34,508 nt of DNA from Streptomyces hydrogenans (GCF_014656075.1 NZ_BNBS01000020.1:52294-86801), one strand, 5' to 3'. Shown: positions 27,519-34,462, counted from the stretch's first letter. Notes: generated by a model not told the origin, from the sequence alone. A program made the numbers and translations.

Positions 27519-27717
27519 GGTCGCCCCACTCTCCGCGCGGGATCTCGGTGATCGTGTCGCCGCCCTCGTGGATGCGGTAGATCCGGAGCTGGCCGTTGGG
27601 GCCGCCGCCGTTCCACTGCGACTCGTCCCGCCACTTGATGGCGCCCTTGGGGAAGCAGGGGTGCTCTGTCCAGACGCGGCGCCGGGTCGGGTTCCAGGAC
27701 AGGTAGCGCTCAGCCAC
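27511..27717 (-). CDS. Small Trp-rich hypothetical protein
   Basis: A 68-residue protein (MAERYLSWNPTRRRVWTEHP; then a Gly/Asn-rich loop and RIYRIHEGGDTITEIPRG). Eight-base overlaps with both neighbours. No family recognised. Confidence 0.65.
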   Translation of the reverse strand: MAERYLSWNPTRRRVWTEHPCFPKGAIKWRDESQWNGGGPNGQLRIYRIHEGGDTITEIPRGEWGDHV

Positions 27718-28087
27718 CGTCGATCTCCTCGGCTCGGTGCTTCAGCAGGAGGGCGATGTCCTCCGCGCTGGTGTGGCGATCGTCGTTGACGGCGAAGATG
27801 CTGTACACCTTGAGCCCCAGCCCCAGGTCCCAGTCGACGCCGAAGCTGTACCTGCCGTAGAGGAGGTCGGCTTCTCCGACGGGCAGGTTGCCGTACAGCT
27901 CGGCCTCGGCTCGCGCGCAGGCGCCGATGGCACACACCGCACCCTGCCCGCTCACCAGCCGGCCGATGATCTCGGAGTCTCGGGTGCCGCGGTCCGTACC
28001 CTCTACCAGACGCCCCTCCGTCTTCCCGTCACGGACGATGACCTCGGCGGCCTTGCGGTACACGTCGGCCTTGCTGATCTCAGGCAT
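27710..28087 (-). CDS. DUF6197-type protein (copy C)
   Basis: A 125-residue member: ADVYRKAAEVIVRDGKTEG, AVCAIGACARAEAELYG, AVNDDRHTSAEDIALLLKHR. Here WND is replaced by VND and the closing helix reads AEDIALLLK, a subtype shared with copies D and E (VYRKAAEVIVRDGK, ACxRAEYELYG). It overlaps both neighbours by 8 bases. Confidence 0.8.
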   Translation of the reverse strand: MPEISKADVYRKAAEVIVRDGKTEGRLVEGTDRGTRDSEIIGRLVSGQGAVCAIGACARAEAELYGNLPVGEADLLYGRYSFGVDWDLGLGLKVYSIFAVNDDRHTSAEDIALLLKHRAEEIDGG

Positions 28088-28442
28088 GATCGACCTCCTC
28101 GGCGTGCCGCTTCAGCACCAGGGCGACGTCCTCGGCGCTGGTGGATTCGTCGTCGTTGAGGTAGTGGATCTTCTGCTCGTAGCTCCCGAGGCCGTACGCG
28201 CGCGGCCGGGTCACGGTGAACCCGTACTCGGCGTACTCGTCCGTGCCGCGCTCTACCGGGAGGGTGCCGTACAGCTCGTACTCGGCACGGCCGCAGGCGC
28301 CGAGGGCGCACACTGCGAATCCCGGGTCCCTGAGGGCCCAGGGGTGATCCCCCCTCTCGGTGAGGTTGCCCTCGTGCTTCCCGTCTCGGACGATGACCTC
28401 GGCTGCCTTCCGGTACACGTCGGCCTTGTTGATCTCGGTCAT
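28080..28442 (-). CDS. DUF6197-type protein (copy D)
   Basis: A 120-residue member: ADVYRKAAEVIVRDGKHEG, AVCALGACGRAEYELYG, LNDDESTSAEDVALVLKRH. The N-terminal block is identical in subtype to copies C and E, indicating recent local duplication. ATGA overlap with the upstream CGIxLxG protein gene's stop region. Confidence 0.8.
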   Translation of the reverse strand: MTEINKADVYRKAAEVIVRDGKHEGNLTERGDHPWALRDPGFAVCALGACGRAEYELYGTLPVERGTDEYAEYGFTVTRPRAYGLGSYEQKIHYLNDDESTSAEDVALVLKRHAEEVDHA

Positions 28443-28657
28443 GGTTCATTCCTCTCTCGGTCCGGGGGCCACTCGGCGCAGACTGAGCAGCGGGGCTTTC
28501 CCTCGGCCAGCAAGATCATCGTGTTGGTGCTCCACATGCCGTTGAGACCGATGCCGCACCGGGTCGCCCTCGTCGAACCGCGGTGAAGGGACATGTGGGC
28601 GAGGCCGGAGTCCGGGTCGCTGATCCAGAAGAAGCCGCGAGGGCTTTCGTCGGGCAT
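28439..28657 (-). CDS. CGIxLxG family small protein, copy 2
   Basis: A 72-residue protein: FFWISDPDSGLAHMSLHRGS, RCGIGLNGM, LLAEGKPRCSVCAEW. Paralogue of 26491-26694 with a short charged tail. Both copies have a DUF6197-type region close by, so the segment may have been duplicated as a block. Function unknown. Confidence 0.7.
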   Translation of the reverse strand: MPDESPRGFFWISDPDSGLAHMSLHRGSTRATRCGIGLNGMWSTNTMILLAEGKPRCSVCAEWPPDRERNEP

Positions 28658-28683
28658 AGCGCGAGGCCTTTCCTTTGGCGCCG

Positions 28684-28698
28684 TCCGCGCTTCGCGGA
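28684..28698. other. Small perfect hairpin in a 138-base gap
   Basis: TCCGCG-CTT-CGCGGA is a perfect 6-base stem with a CTT loop. It lies in the gap 28658-28795, which is otherwise free of a convincing gene and has base composition unlike the flanking genes. It may end the upstream transcript (copy E) or be part of a small inserted repeat. Confidence 0.4.
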
Positions 28699-28795
28699 TA
28701 GCGTGGAAAAGCCGCTTTGCGCCCTTTGGGTGCAAGGATGGCTGGGTAAGCTCCCTCGGATCCTTCGGGGCCCGAGGGGGCGCCTGCACGGAATC

Positions 28796-29152
28796 TCAGC
28801 CGGCGTCGACCTCGTCGGCCCGCTTCTTCAGCAGGAGGGCGATGTCCTCGGCGTCGTAGCGGAGATCGTCGCTGACGTAGTAGATCTCGCGGTAGTAGGT
28901 GCCGTGCTTTCTCAGCTCGGCGACCTTGAACGCGTACGCCTCGTACGTGTTGGTACCCCGCTCCTCGGGGAGGGTGCCGTACAGCTCGTACTCGGCACGG
29001 GCGCAGGCGCCGAGCGCGCACACCTTCAGGGCCGGGTTCCTGAGATCCCAGGCGCAGTCACCCTGCTGCGTCAGGCTGCCCCTCCACTTCCCGTCCCGGA
29101 CGATGACCTCGGCGGCCTTCCGGTACACCTGCGCCTTGTCGATCTCGGGCAT
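28796..29152 (-). CDS. DUF6197-type protein (copy E)
   Basis: A 118-residue member: AQVYRKAAEVIVRDGKWRG, KVCALGACARAEYELYG, VSDDLRYDAEDIALLLKKR. The WND block has become VSDD, as in the VYRKAAEVIVRDGK subtype. ATG shares a base with the stop of the membrane peptide upstream. Confidence 0.8.
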   Translation of the reverse strand: MPEIDKAQVYRKAAEVIVRDGKWRGSLTQQGDCAWDLRNPALKVCALGACARAEYELYGTLPEERGTNTYEAYAFKVAELRKHGTYYREIYYVSDDLRYDAEDIALLLKKRADEVDAG

Positions 29153-29238
29153 CAGTCCACTCCCTTCCATATGAAGGCTGCGATGAGGGCGACAAAGACA
29201 CCGCCGATGACGATCAGGCCGACCCACTCACCGGTCAT
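29152..29238 (-). CDS. 28-residue membrane peptide
   Basis: Starts MTGEWVGLIVIGGVFVALIA and stays hydrophobic to about residue 23, ending in a short charged tail. One membrane span. The stop shares a base with the following ATG. Resembles the peptides at 2015 and 14851 in plan rather than sequence. Confidence 0.55.
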   Translation of the reverse strand: MTGEWVGLIVIGGVFVALIAAFIWKGVD

Positions 29239-29253
29239 CGGGCGTCACACTCC

Positions 29254-29487
29254 TCAGCCCGTCGCATCGTCTTCTCGCTCCCGCCAGCTGGGGTGCATGA
29301 CGCCGTTGCACCGCTTGAAGGTGAAGCCGCGGGCTTCGTAGTCCCTCTTGCGCTCGGGGGTGAGCAGCACCCTTTCCTTGTAGGTTCCGTCCCGGTCGTA
29401 GGCGTAGAACATCGCCGTGATGTGTTGGATCTTCGATTCAGGCTTGGGCTGCCGGACGTACCGGCGCCGGTGGATCTCCGGATCCAT
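29254..29487 (-). CDS. Hypothetical basic protein
   Basis: A 77-residue Arg/Lys-rich protein (MDPEIHRRRYVRQPKPESKI; ITAMFYAYDRDGTYKERVLL; FTFKRCNGVMHPSWRERED). GAGAAAGGCATG gives the ribosome site. It is the first gene of its leftward unit, next to the CRISPR-like repeats. No family recognised. Confidence 0.65.
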   Translation of the reverse strand: MDPEIHRRRYVRQPKPESKIQHITAMFYAYDRDGTYKERVLLTPERKRDYEARGFTFKRCNGVMHPSWREREDDATG

Positions 29488-29560
29488 GCCTTTCTCCCTT
29501 GTCGAGGTACTACGGTGAAACCGCGTCAGCTACTCAGGGCATAGCGGTTCTGATGTTTGC

Positions 29561-29687
29561 TGCTCCCCATGTGCTTGGGGATGGACCAGTGGACGCTCAG
29601 GGCTACCCTGACCTCCCGCGCATGCGGGGATGGCCCCCGTTATGAGCAGGCCACCTTTGTTTCCCGCAGCCTGCGGGGATGCGTGCC
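29561..29687. CRISPR. Degenerate type I-E-like CRISPR repeats (three units)
   Basis: Three 29-base units at 29561-29589, 29610-29638 and 29659-29687 share TCCC near the start and a GGGGATG core. The middle unit contains CCCGCGCATGCGGGGATGG, the heart of the type I-E repeat known from Streptomyces. Both spacings are exactly 49 bases, leaving 20-base spacers with no similarity to each other. Normal type I-E spacers are 32-33 bases. No cas gene is in the window. Either a decayed orphan mini-array or a look-alike regulatory repeat. Confidence 0.4.
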
Positions 29688-29698
29688 TCTGCCGTCAG

Positions 29699-29821
29699 TC
29701 ACGGCAGGGCCACCGCCCCTCCGGGCCAGATGACGACCTTGATGTCGGACTCGTCGCGGAGGTACTGGACGTAGTCCTCGGACGGCTCCTCGTCGAGGTA
29801 CACGGTGTCGGTGTCGGTCAT
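29699..29821 (-). CDS. Small acidic protein
   Basis: A 40-residue protein (TDTVYLDEEPSEDYVQYL, then ESDIKVVIWPGGAVAL), with a helix and a strand. ATGA overlap with the upstream zinc protein; no longer product is likely. Function unknown. Confidence 0.6.
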   Translation of the reverse strand: MTDTDTVYLDEEPSEDYVQYLRDESDIKVVIWPGGAVALP

Positions 29822-29988
29822 CCGTCCCACCATCCACAGGAGCGGCTGTCGCAGACGAAGCCGCGGTGCCCGTATCCGGTGCCCTCGATCGAGGGGGACG
29901 AGGTCTCGGTGACCAGGCCCTCGCAGTCCGGGCATTCCGGCGGTGGCGTACGGCGCTGACAGCCGCACTTGCAGTGATCATCCGTCAT
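29818..29988 (-). CDS. Small zinc-ribbon protein
   Basis: A 56-residue protein with HCKCGCQRRTPPPECPDCEG and FVCDSRSCGWWDG, six or more Cys in CxxC-like groups. AGAGG lies 8 bases before the ATG at 29988; the ATG at 29994 is too close. The leader element CAACTGAAGAGG lies about 45 bases upstream. Confidence 0.65.
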   Translation of the reverse strand: MTDDHCKCGCQRRTPPPECPDCEGLVTETSSPSIEGTGYGHRGFVCDSRSCGWWDG

Positions 29989-30082
29989 CGTCATCACCTC
30001 TGGTGGTCTCATGGCACTCACGCGTCGTTTCCTCTTCAGTTGCGTTGCGTTACTTCGCGTCCGAGCCGGCGGTTGACCAGGC

Positions 30083-30253
30083 ATGGACGACGACTACGCC
30101 GAGGACTACGGACCGCGCCTGCCGCTCATCTCGCTCTGCGAGGCCCGGGAGGCGGTCAGGCTGTTGCTGCACTTCAGGGACGAGACGACAGAGGAAGGGC
30201 AGGCCGCGGGTGACCTGGCGCACGACCTAGCCCTCCGGCTGCCGGCTGATTAA
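30083..30253 (+). CDS. Small acidic protein
   Basis: A 56-residue protein, MDDDYAEDYGPRLPLISLCE then two amphipathic helices with many Asp/Glu. Only a weak ribosome site (ACCAGG) precedes the ATG. It ends 3 bases before a hairpin. Single rightward gene between leftward units. No family recognised. Confidence 0.55.
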   Translation: MDDDYAEDYGPRLPLISLCEAREAVRLLLHFRDETTEEGQAAGDLAHDLALRLPAD

Positions 30254-30255
30254 CT

Positions 30256-30288
30256 CCGCCCCGTACATCTCGGCGTGACCCGGGGCGG
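30256..30288. terminator. Hairpin between convergent genes
   Basis: CCGCCCCG (30256-30263) and CGGGGCGG (30281-30288) form a perfect 8-base stem with a 17-base loop, directly after the rightward stop and 22 bases beyond the opposing gene's stop. It probably serves both directions. Confidence 0.65.
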
Positions 30289-30310
30289 TCCAAGAGATCT
30301 TGGCTCTTGT

Positions 30311-30619
30311 TCACGACCGCCCCCTGAGGTGGTCGGCGACGTCGCGGCGCAGGACGGCGTACAGGACGGAGTCGGACTCGTTGTGGTCGGCCTCGGGGGC
30401 GGCGACATCGAGCACGTAGCCGAGGAGAGTGATCCGCCACAGTCGGTACCGGACCTTCGTCAGCGTGCCGGTGCCATCGGCGAAGTCGCGCGGGGTCGGC
30501 GGGGTCACGACCTCGACGTACCGGCCTGCACCCCGCGAGTTCCCCGGGCTGGTGATCGACGGATTGACGATGTCCTTCCACTGCCCGTCGGCCGGCCCGC
30601 CGCAGAACAGAACCCTCAT
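30311..30619 (-). CDS. Hypothetical protein, GGPxDGQW type
   Basis: A 102-residue protein opening MRVLFCGGPADGQWKDI, a GGPxDG motif seen in many phage and actinobacterial small proteins of unknown role, then YRLWRITLLGYVLDVA strands and a helical end. ATGA overlap with the upstream gene. Confidence 0.7.
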   Translation of the reverse strand: MRVLFCGGPADGQWKDIVNPSITSPGNSRGAGRYVEVVTPPTPRDFADGTGTLTKVRYRLWRITLLGYVLDVAAPEADHNESDSVLYAVLRRDVADHLRGRS

Positions 30620-30819
30620 ACGAGAATCACCTCGTCGATGTCGTGCCAGATGATGTGCCGCTGCCCGTTGTGGTCGTGCGACACCCAGATACCGGCCTCG
30701 TCGAAGCCGTCGAAGACGTAGTTGCCGATCGGCACCGGCCAGTGGGGGGCGAAGCGCACCTGCACGCGACGCCCCATCCACTCCAGGCGAGAGAACCGTT
30801 CCCGCGCGTCACTCGCCAT
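30616..30819 (-). CDS. Small beta-rich hypothetical protein
   Basis: A 67-residue protein: RLEWMGRRVQVRFAPHW, IGNYVFDGFDEAGIWVSHD, HIIWHDIDEVILV. Aromatic strands suggest a small barrel. It overlaps the end of the DUF6197-type gene upstream by 11 bases. Confidence 0.65.
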   Translation of the reverse strand: MASDARERFSRLEWMGRRVQVRFAPHWPVPIGNYVFDGFDEAGIWVSHDHNGQRHIIWHDIDEVILV

Positions 30820-31174
30820 GTGCCGTCTGCTTCATGGCGAGGATGACGTCCTCGGCGGTGCGCTCCCGCTTGTCGTTCCAGTCGGGAACACAGGCGCCGA
30901 CGTGGTCGCCGAGCAGCTTCTCGGCATGCAGAGCCACCCGGACTTGCGGGCTCCCCCAGATACGGAGGGGTACGCAGGCCTCGCCCCACAGTGCGCGACG
31001 GATGGAGCCGATGGCGCAGACCGGGGCATGCAGGGCAGCTTCAGTACCATCCGCTTCGGGGCCGTAGGTGTGCCCCGAGTAGTAGGCGCCCTGGTGCCAG
31101 CCGTCGCGGCCGATGACCTCCGCCGCGTCGAGGAGTGCCTGCCGGGCCTGGGAGTCGATCTCTTCGGGTGTCAT
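30809..31174 (-). CDS. DUF6197-type protein (copy F)
   Basis: A 121-residue member: ARQALLDAAEVIGRDGWHQG, PVCAIGSIRRALWG, DWNDKRERTAEDVILAMKQT. Full set of signature blocks with the WND form. ATG start overlapping the stop of copy G. Confidence 0.85.
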   Translation of the reverse strand: MTPEEIDSQARQALLDAAEVIGRDGWHQGAYYSGHTYGPEADGTEAALHAPVCAIGSIRRALWGEACVPLRIWGSPQVRVALHAEKLLGDHVGACVPDWNDKRERTAEDVILAMKQTAHGE

Positions 31175-31608
31175 GCGCCCGTCCCTTCGCCATGCCAGGC
31201 CCGCTTGAACGCGAGGATGACGTCCTCCTTGGTGGTGTCCTTGGAGTCGTTCCACTCGGGGATGCTCGACACCCCCGAGTCGATCCCGGCTGCCTCGTAC
31301 AAGCGGCGGGAAGCCTGGGCGATGACACCCCTGAGAACCTCGGCCTCATCGAACGTCAGGAGGCGCGAAATGCCGTTGGCCTCGCCGGTGGCGGCACGGT
31401 TCAGGGCGCCGACGGCACACACCGGGGCGTTGCGCATCGACTGCCAGTGGAGGTAGTCCATCTCCTCTTCGTCGTCGATCTCGCCGGGATCGTAGTCGTC
31501 GAGATTGAGATCGAGGTTGGAGGTGTCGTATTCGGCGAGGCCGCCCTGATGCCAGCCGTCGCGTTCCAGGATGTGCAGGGCCTTGTCCAGGATGTCGTCG
31601 GGGGTCAC
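31171..31608 (-). CDS. DUF6197-type protein (copy G)
   Basis: A 145-residue member, the longest: DDILDKALHILERDGWHQGG, a 40-residue acidic insert (LNLDDYDPGEIDDEEEMDYL), PVCAVGALNRAATG, EWNDSKDTTKEDVILAFKRA. The closing block is closest to the remnant at 33109. GTG start in a GTGA overlap with the 362-residue gene upstream. Confidence 0.85.
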   Translation of the reverse strand: MTPDDILDKALHILERDGWHQGGLAEYDTSNLDLNLDDYDPGEIDDEEEMDYLHWQSMRNAPVCAVGALNRAATGEANGISRLLTFDEAEVLRGVIAQASRRLYEAAGIDSGVSSIPEWNDSKDTTKEDVILAFKRAWHGEGTGA

Positions 31609-32693
31609 AGCTTCCTCTTCCTGCGGTCGATGCCGGTGCCGGGCGGGGCCGGCCGCTCCTTCTTCGCAGCCAGGGCCCGCTCGAACGGGGCGGCGGGCTC
31701 GACAACCGGTGCGCTGTAGGCGTCGGCGAGGCCCTTGAGGGAAACGCCCGCAGTCTGCTCCACGACGTCGGCAGCCTCGTCGACGGTGAAGCCGACGAAG
31801 CTGACGCCCTGGAGGAGGGTCCCGTTGAGATACACCCTTTCCCGAGCCTTCTGCATCCGGGCGCGTTCAAACTCCAGGCGGCGTTCACGCTCCCGGCGCT
31901 CCTCCTGCTCCCGCAGCATCCGCTCGCGCCATTCGCGGTAACGCTTCTGCCGCAGCTGCTCCTCGGTCATGGCGTTGATGCCGAGGGCCGACAGATTCTG
32001 CTGGGGATGATCGGCGTACATCTTGTCGGCGTCCTGGTAGAACTTCGCGCCGTACACGACAGCGAGATCCGAGGCGGCCTCCTCGAAGTCGTGGATGACG
32101 TCGGGGTTCATGTCGAACGGGTCGTAGCCGTATGTGACATGTAGGCGGCCGTAGGAGTTGAGTTCTGTCCTCTGTCGCCTTTCCCCCGATGCCTTGCTCC
32201 AGTCGACGGCGATGGCCTTGATGGTGAGCCTCTCGGCGCGCACTCCGAGGTACCCCATGACGATCCGGCCGGACAGCTCCACCACCGCGCGAACCAAGAC
32301 CTGATTACCCGGCGGGTGCATCTCGCTTCCCATCGGGAACCATCGCCCGGAACGGTAGAAGTCGGTCTCGTCGAAGTAGTGGGCGTAGAAGCCGCATGTG
32401 CAGTCGCGCTGCGGAGTCGGGCTGTCCGGGTGGCGCCGATGCGGGTACCCCGAATCCTTGTCTTCATAGACGCACCCGGCGTGGAACGTCTTCGGCTGAC
32501 CGTTGGACCGCTCCCTCCACGGGACGTGGTAGACCTGCTGGGCGGCCCGGGTATGGGGAGACATCGGTACGAGAGCCGGCAGCCCGCCAAGTTCTGACGT
32601 CATGCTGAAGTGCCGGTAGGCGGTGAGGGCGTTGGGGACCAGCTTCACCCCCTGCTGCTGGCCCGCGGTCCCGTACCCACTCTGGTCGGTCAT
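31605..32693 (-). CDS. Large actinophage-type protein with CxCGFYA motif and coiled coil
   Basis: A 362-residue protein. N-terminus LTAYRHFSM...GLPALVPMSP, then GCVYEDKDSG and DCTCGFYAHY; GRIVMGYLGVRAERLTIKAI follows; residues about 245-295 are a strongly charged coiled coil (REWRERMLREQEERRERERR); the tail is Ala/Pro-rich. The 'CTCGFYA ... GxRAExAxIxAI' arrangement is one I recall from Streptomyces prophage proteins with no known function. First-in-line upstream of two DUF6197-type genes. Confidence 0.75.
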   Translation of the reverse strand: MTDQSGYGTAGQQQGVKLVPNALTAYRHFSMTSELGGLPALVPMSPHTRAAQQVYHVPWRERSNGQPKTFHAGCVYEDKDSGYPHRRHPDSPTPQRDCTCGFYAHYFDETDFYRSGRWFPMGSEMHPPGNQVLVRAVVELSGRIVMGYLGVRAERLTIKAIAVDWSKASGERRQRTELNSYGRLHVTYGYDPFDMNPDVIHDFEEAASDLAVVYGAKFYQDADKMYADHPQQNLSALGINAMTEEQLRQKRYREWRERMLREQEERRERERRLEFERARMQKARERVYLNGTLLQGVSFVGFTVDEAADVVEQTAGVSLKGLADAYSAPVVEPAAPFERALAAKKERPAPPGTGIDRRKRKL

Positions 32694-32702
32694 GATCGGC
32701 TC

Positions 32703-33116
32703 CTACGCGGGGACGGGCTCGGCCGGCACCGGTACCGGCAGGGGGGCGGTTTCGGGGAGCGGCTCGAACTCGATGACCTCGGCCTCTTCCTCGCCGATGT
32801 CGGCGGCCCGCGGCCCGGCCAGCTCGCGGAACAGGGCGACGACCTGGGGGCCGGTCCGCTCGGGACGGTTGTTCCAGCTGACGACGGTCTCGTACGGACG
32901 GATGTCGCCGCCCATGAGGAGGTAGCCCTCGGCCTCCCGGCACAGGTTGGCCACCCGGCGGTGATCCGCGATCGAGAGAGCGCCGGTGGTTCCGCCGACA
33001 GCCACGCAGAGGGCCCCGACCGCGCAGTGGGCGCCGTCCTTCTCCAGGGTGTACTTGCAGTGACCGCCGGACTCGATGATGTCGGCTGCCTTCGCGAAGA
33101 TCTCGTTGTCACGCAT
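32703..33116 (-). CDS. DUF6197-type protein with Pro-rich tail (copy H)
   Basis: A 137-residue member: NEIFAKAADIIESGGHCKYT, HCAVGALCVAVGG, WNNRPERTGPQVVALFRELA, then a 35-residue Glu/Pro/Val tail (EVIEFEPLPETAPLPVPVPA). WNN replaces WND and GPQVV replaces xEDVx, the most diverged intact copy. ATG start 5 bases inside the end of a decayed copy upstream. Confidence 0.75.
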   Translation of the reverse strand: MRDNEIFAKAADIIESGGHCKYTLEKDGAHCAVGALCVAVGGTTGALSIADHRRVANLCREAEGYLLMGGDIRPYETVVSWNNRPERTGPQVVALFRELAGPRAADIGEEEAEVIEFEPLPETAPLPVPVPAEPVPA

Positions 33117-33327
33117 GATGGGCTGCCTCCTTGAAGGCGAGGATCGTGTCCTCGGTGGTGGTGTCGGAGTCGTCGTTGTAGGTGGTGATGACGTCGTAGG
33201 TGTCGGTGCCCCGAACCAGGTCGGCGAACTTGGGGCGCAGGTGCTCGGCAAGCCTGGGGTGGTCTCGGTGCCGGTTTCGGCGTTGACGCTCGCCGTACGT
33301 CCTTCGCTCGGGAAGCGGAGCCTGGAG
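33109..33327 (-). pseudogene. 5'-truncated DUF6197-type gene
   Basis: An open frame without an ATG or GTG reads LAEHLRPKFADLVRGTDTY then TTYNDDSDTTTEDTILAFKE and ends AAHHA. This is the C-terminal half of a DUF6197-type protein, closest to copy G in TT.EDxILAFK. The N-terminal half and the VCxxGA block are missing; beyond 33327 an in-frame stop appears and the DNA no longer resembles the family. The break may mark a recombination junction. Confidence 0.7.
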
Positions 33328-33475
33328 CTACCACGGGGGTGCTCTTCAGCCCTCAACCGCCCGGTCTCAGGGCGTGCGGCGAAACGCTCCGAATCTTGTG
33401 GTGAGCCCTGAAGACTTGGCTTCGATGCAGCGCAAATGGCACGCTTGCCGTGCGAAAAACAGGGAGGGGGAAGGC

Positions 33476-33676
33476 GTGAGTCAGTCTTACTGGGTCGCGA
33501 CGCAAGGTGATGCCGTCCACCGGTCCAGGGGGTGTCCTGGGTTGGCGTCTGGGCAACAGGGCAACGAGGCACAGGGGATCGCGCCCCAAGACGTGATCGA
33601 GTTCAGATCGCAGGCCGAAGCCATCGAGCGGGCTGCCGCGCACCGGATGTGCAGACACCCCAAGTGCGCGCTGTGA
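33476..33676 (+). CDS. Small His/Cys protein
   Basis: A 66-residue protein: SYWVATQGDAVHRSRGCPGL, a helix with EAIERAAAHR and the end MCRHPKCAL. HxxxxC ... CxxxxC could bind zinc. GGGAGGGGG lies 8 bases before the GTG. It overlaps the DUF3761 gene as GTGA, so they form a pair. Confidence 0.65.
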   Translation: MSQSYWVATQGDAVHRSRGCPGLASGQQGNEAQGIAPQDVIEFRSQAEAIERAAAHRMCRHPKCAL

Positions 33677-34095
33677 GCATGCGTTCCGCAGCCCAGCGGA
33701 CCGTAGAGATTGCGAAGAAGATCTGGCATTGGTTCGGTATCTTCTGTGCCGGTTTTTCCGTAATTGCGTTCTCGGCAATCCTGATTTTTGGTGTCTTCGA
33801 CGGGCTCAAGCGCGACGAGCAGGCGGAGCGCGAGAGGCAGGCCGGACTGGCTTCGGCGCCCTCGGCGGCACCCACCACACGTACGCCGGTCAGCTGGACT
33901 TACAAGGGGGCCGTTTGCGCGGACGGGACGCTTTCTTTCTCCATCGGCAAGCAAGGCGCGTGCAGCCACCATGGGGGAGTAGCTGGAAGGTGGAGTGCAG
34001 CAGATGGCACGCAGGTCATTTGCCGTAATTCCCCACCTCGAACGCAAGAGCGGATTGATCGGCAGATGGCAAAGTTTGGCCGCATTGTCTGCTAG
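33673..34095 (+). CDS. Membrane protein with DUF3761 domain
   Basis: A 140-residue protein: a basic/amphipathic N-terminus, one membrane span at about residues 20-42 (IFCAGFSVIAFSAILIFGVF), a charged and Ala/Pro linker, then a DUF3761-type domain (CADGTLSFSIGKQGACSHHG, about 82-101) with the hallmark CSHHGG. DUF3761 domains usually lie outside the membrane in secreted or anchored proteins; role unknown. The tail ends with Cys. Lower GC than the flanking leftward genes. Confidence 0.85.
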   Translation: MSMRSAAQRTVEIAKKIWHWFGIFCAGFSVIAFSAILIFGVFDGLKRDEQAERERQAGLASAPSAAPTTRTPVSWTYKGAVCADGTLSFSIGKQGACSHHGGVAGRWSAADGTQVICRNSPPRTQERIDRQMAKFGRIVC

Positions 34096-34112
34096 CTGCG
34101 GTCCCTACGTGA

Positions 34113-34316
34113 TCAGTTGCCCGACCGCGACCAGGCCTCCACCGCTTCTTCGAGTTGCTGCTGCCAGAGCGGGCACTGCCAGTCACCGCCCTGACACTTC
34201 TCCCCGTAGCTGTGGCTGGCGGTGTGGACGTGCTTGCCCTCGCGGAGCTGCGAGTCCTGCACGACCCGCTGAACGATGGCCTTCCCGGCCTTGCGGTTCT
34301 CGTGCCATTCGGTCAC
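34113..34316 (-). CDS. Small hypothetical protein
   Basis: A 67-residue protein (TEWHENRKAGKAIVQRVVQD, KHVHTASHSYGEKCQGGDW, CPLWQQQLEEAVEAW), His- and Trp-rich. I start it at GTG 34316 because it overlaps the stop of an upstream gene as GTGA and GGAGG lies 9 bases before. Convergent with the DUF3761 gene, 17 bases apart. Confidence 0.65.
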   Translation of the reverse strand: MTEWHENRKAGKAIVQRVVQDSQLREGKHVHTASHSYGEKCQGGDWQCPLWQQQLEEAVEAWSRSGN

Positions 34317-34462
34317 GTGCACGCACCTCCCTCGTTCTCCCAGGCGTTCACCGCAAGCCACTGGGTCCGACGACGGCGACGCTCCGTCCCGCCGAGATTG
34401 CTCTTCAGGTGGAAGTGCTGTCGTCCCGCTGGGCAGGGGTAGGGGTACTGCTTAGAGGTCAT
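34313..34462 (-). CDS. Small basic hypothetical protein
   Basis: A 49-residue protein from ATG 34462: MTSKQYPYPCPAGRQHFHLK, an Arg-rich stretch and AVNAWENEGGACT. The stop overlaps the next GTG in a 4-base junction, the main support. The pattern CPAGRxHF...RRRxW is familiar from small phage proteins but not assigned. The 46 bases right of it hold no visible gene. Confidence 0.55.
   Translation of the reverse strand: MTSKQYPYPCPAGRQHFHLKSNLGGTERRRRRTQWLAVNAWENEGGACT

Noticed and set aside
28658..28795. Extension of the gene at 28657 into the upstream gap
   Set aside because: The extension is open but has no ribosome site, matches nothing in its paralogue and has a different base composition.
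29488..29698. Functional canonical CRISPR array
   Set aside because: Only three imperfect units, 20-base spacers and no cas gene or leader; reported only as CRISPR-like.
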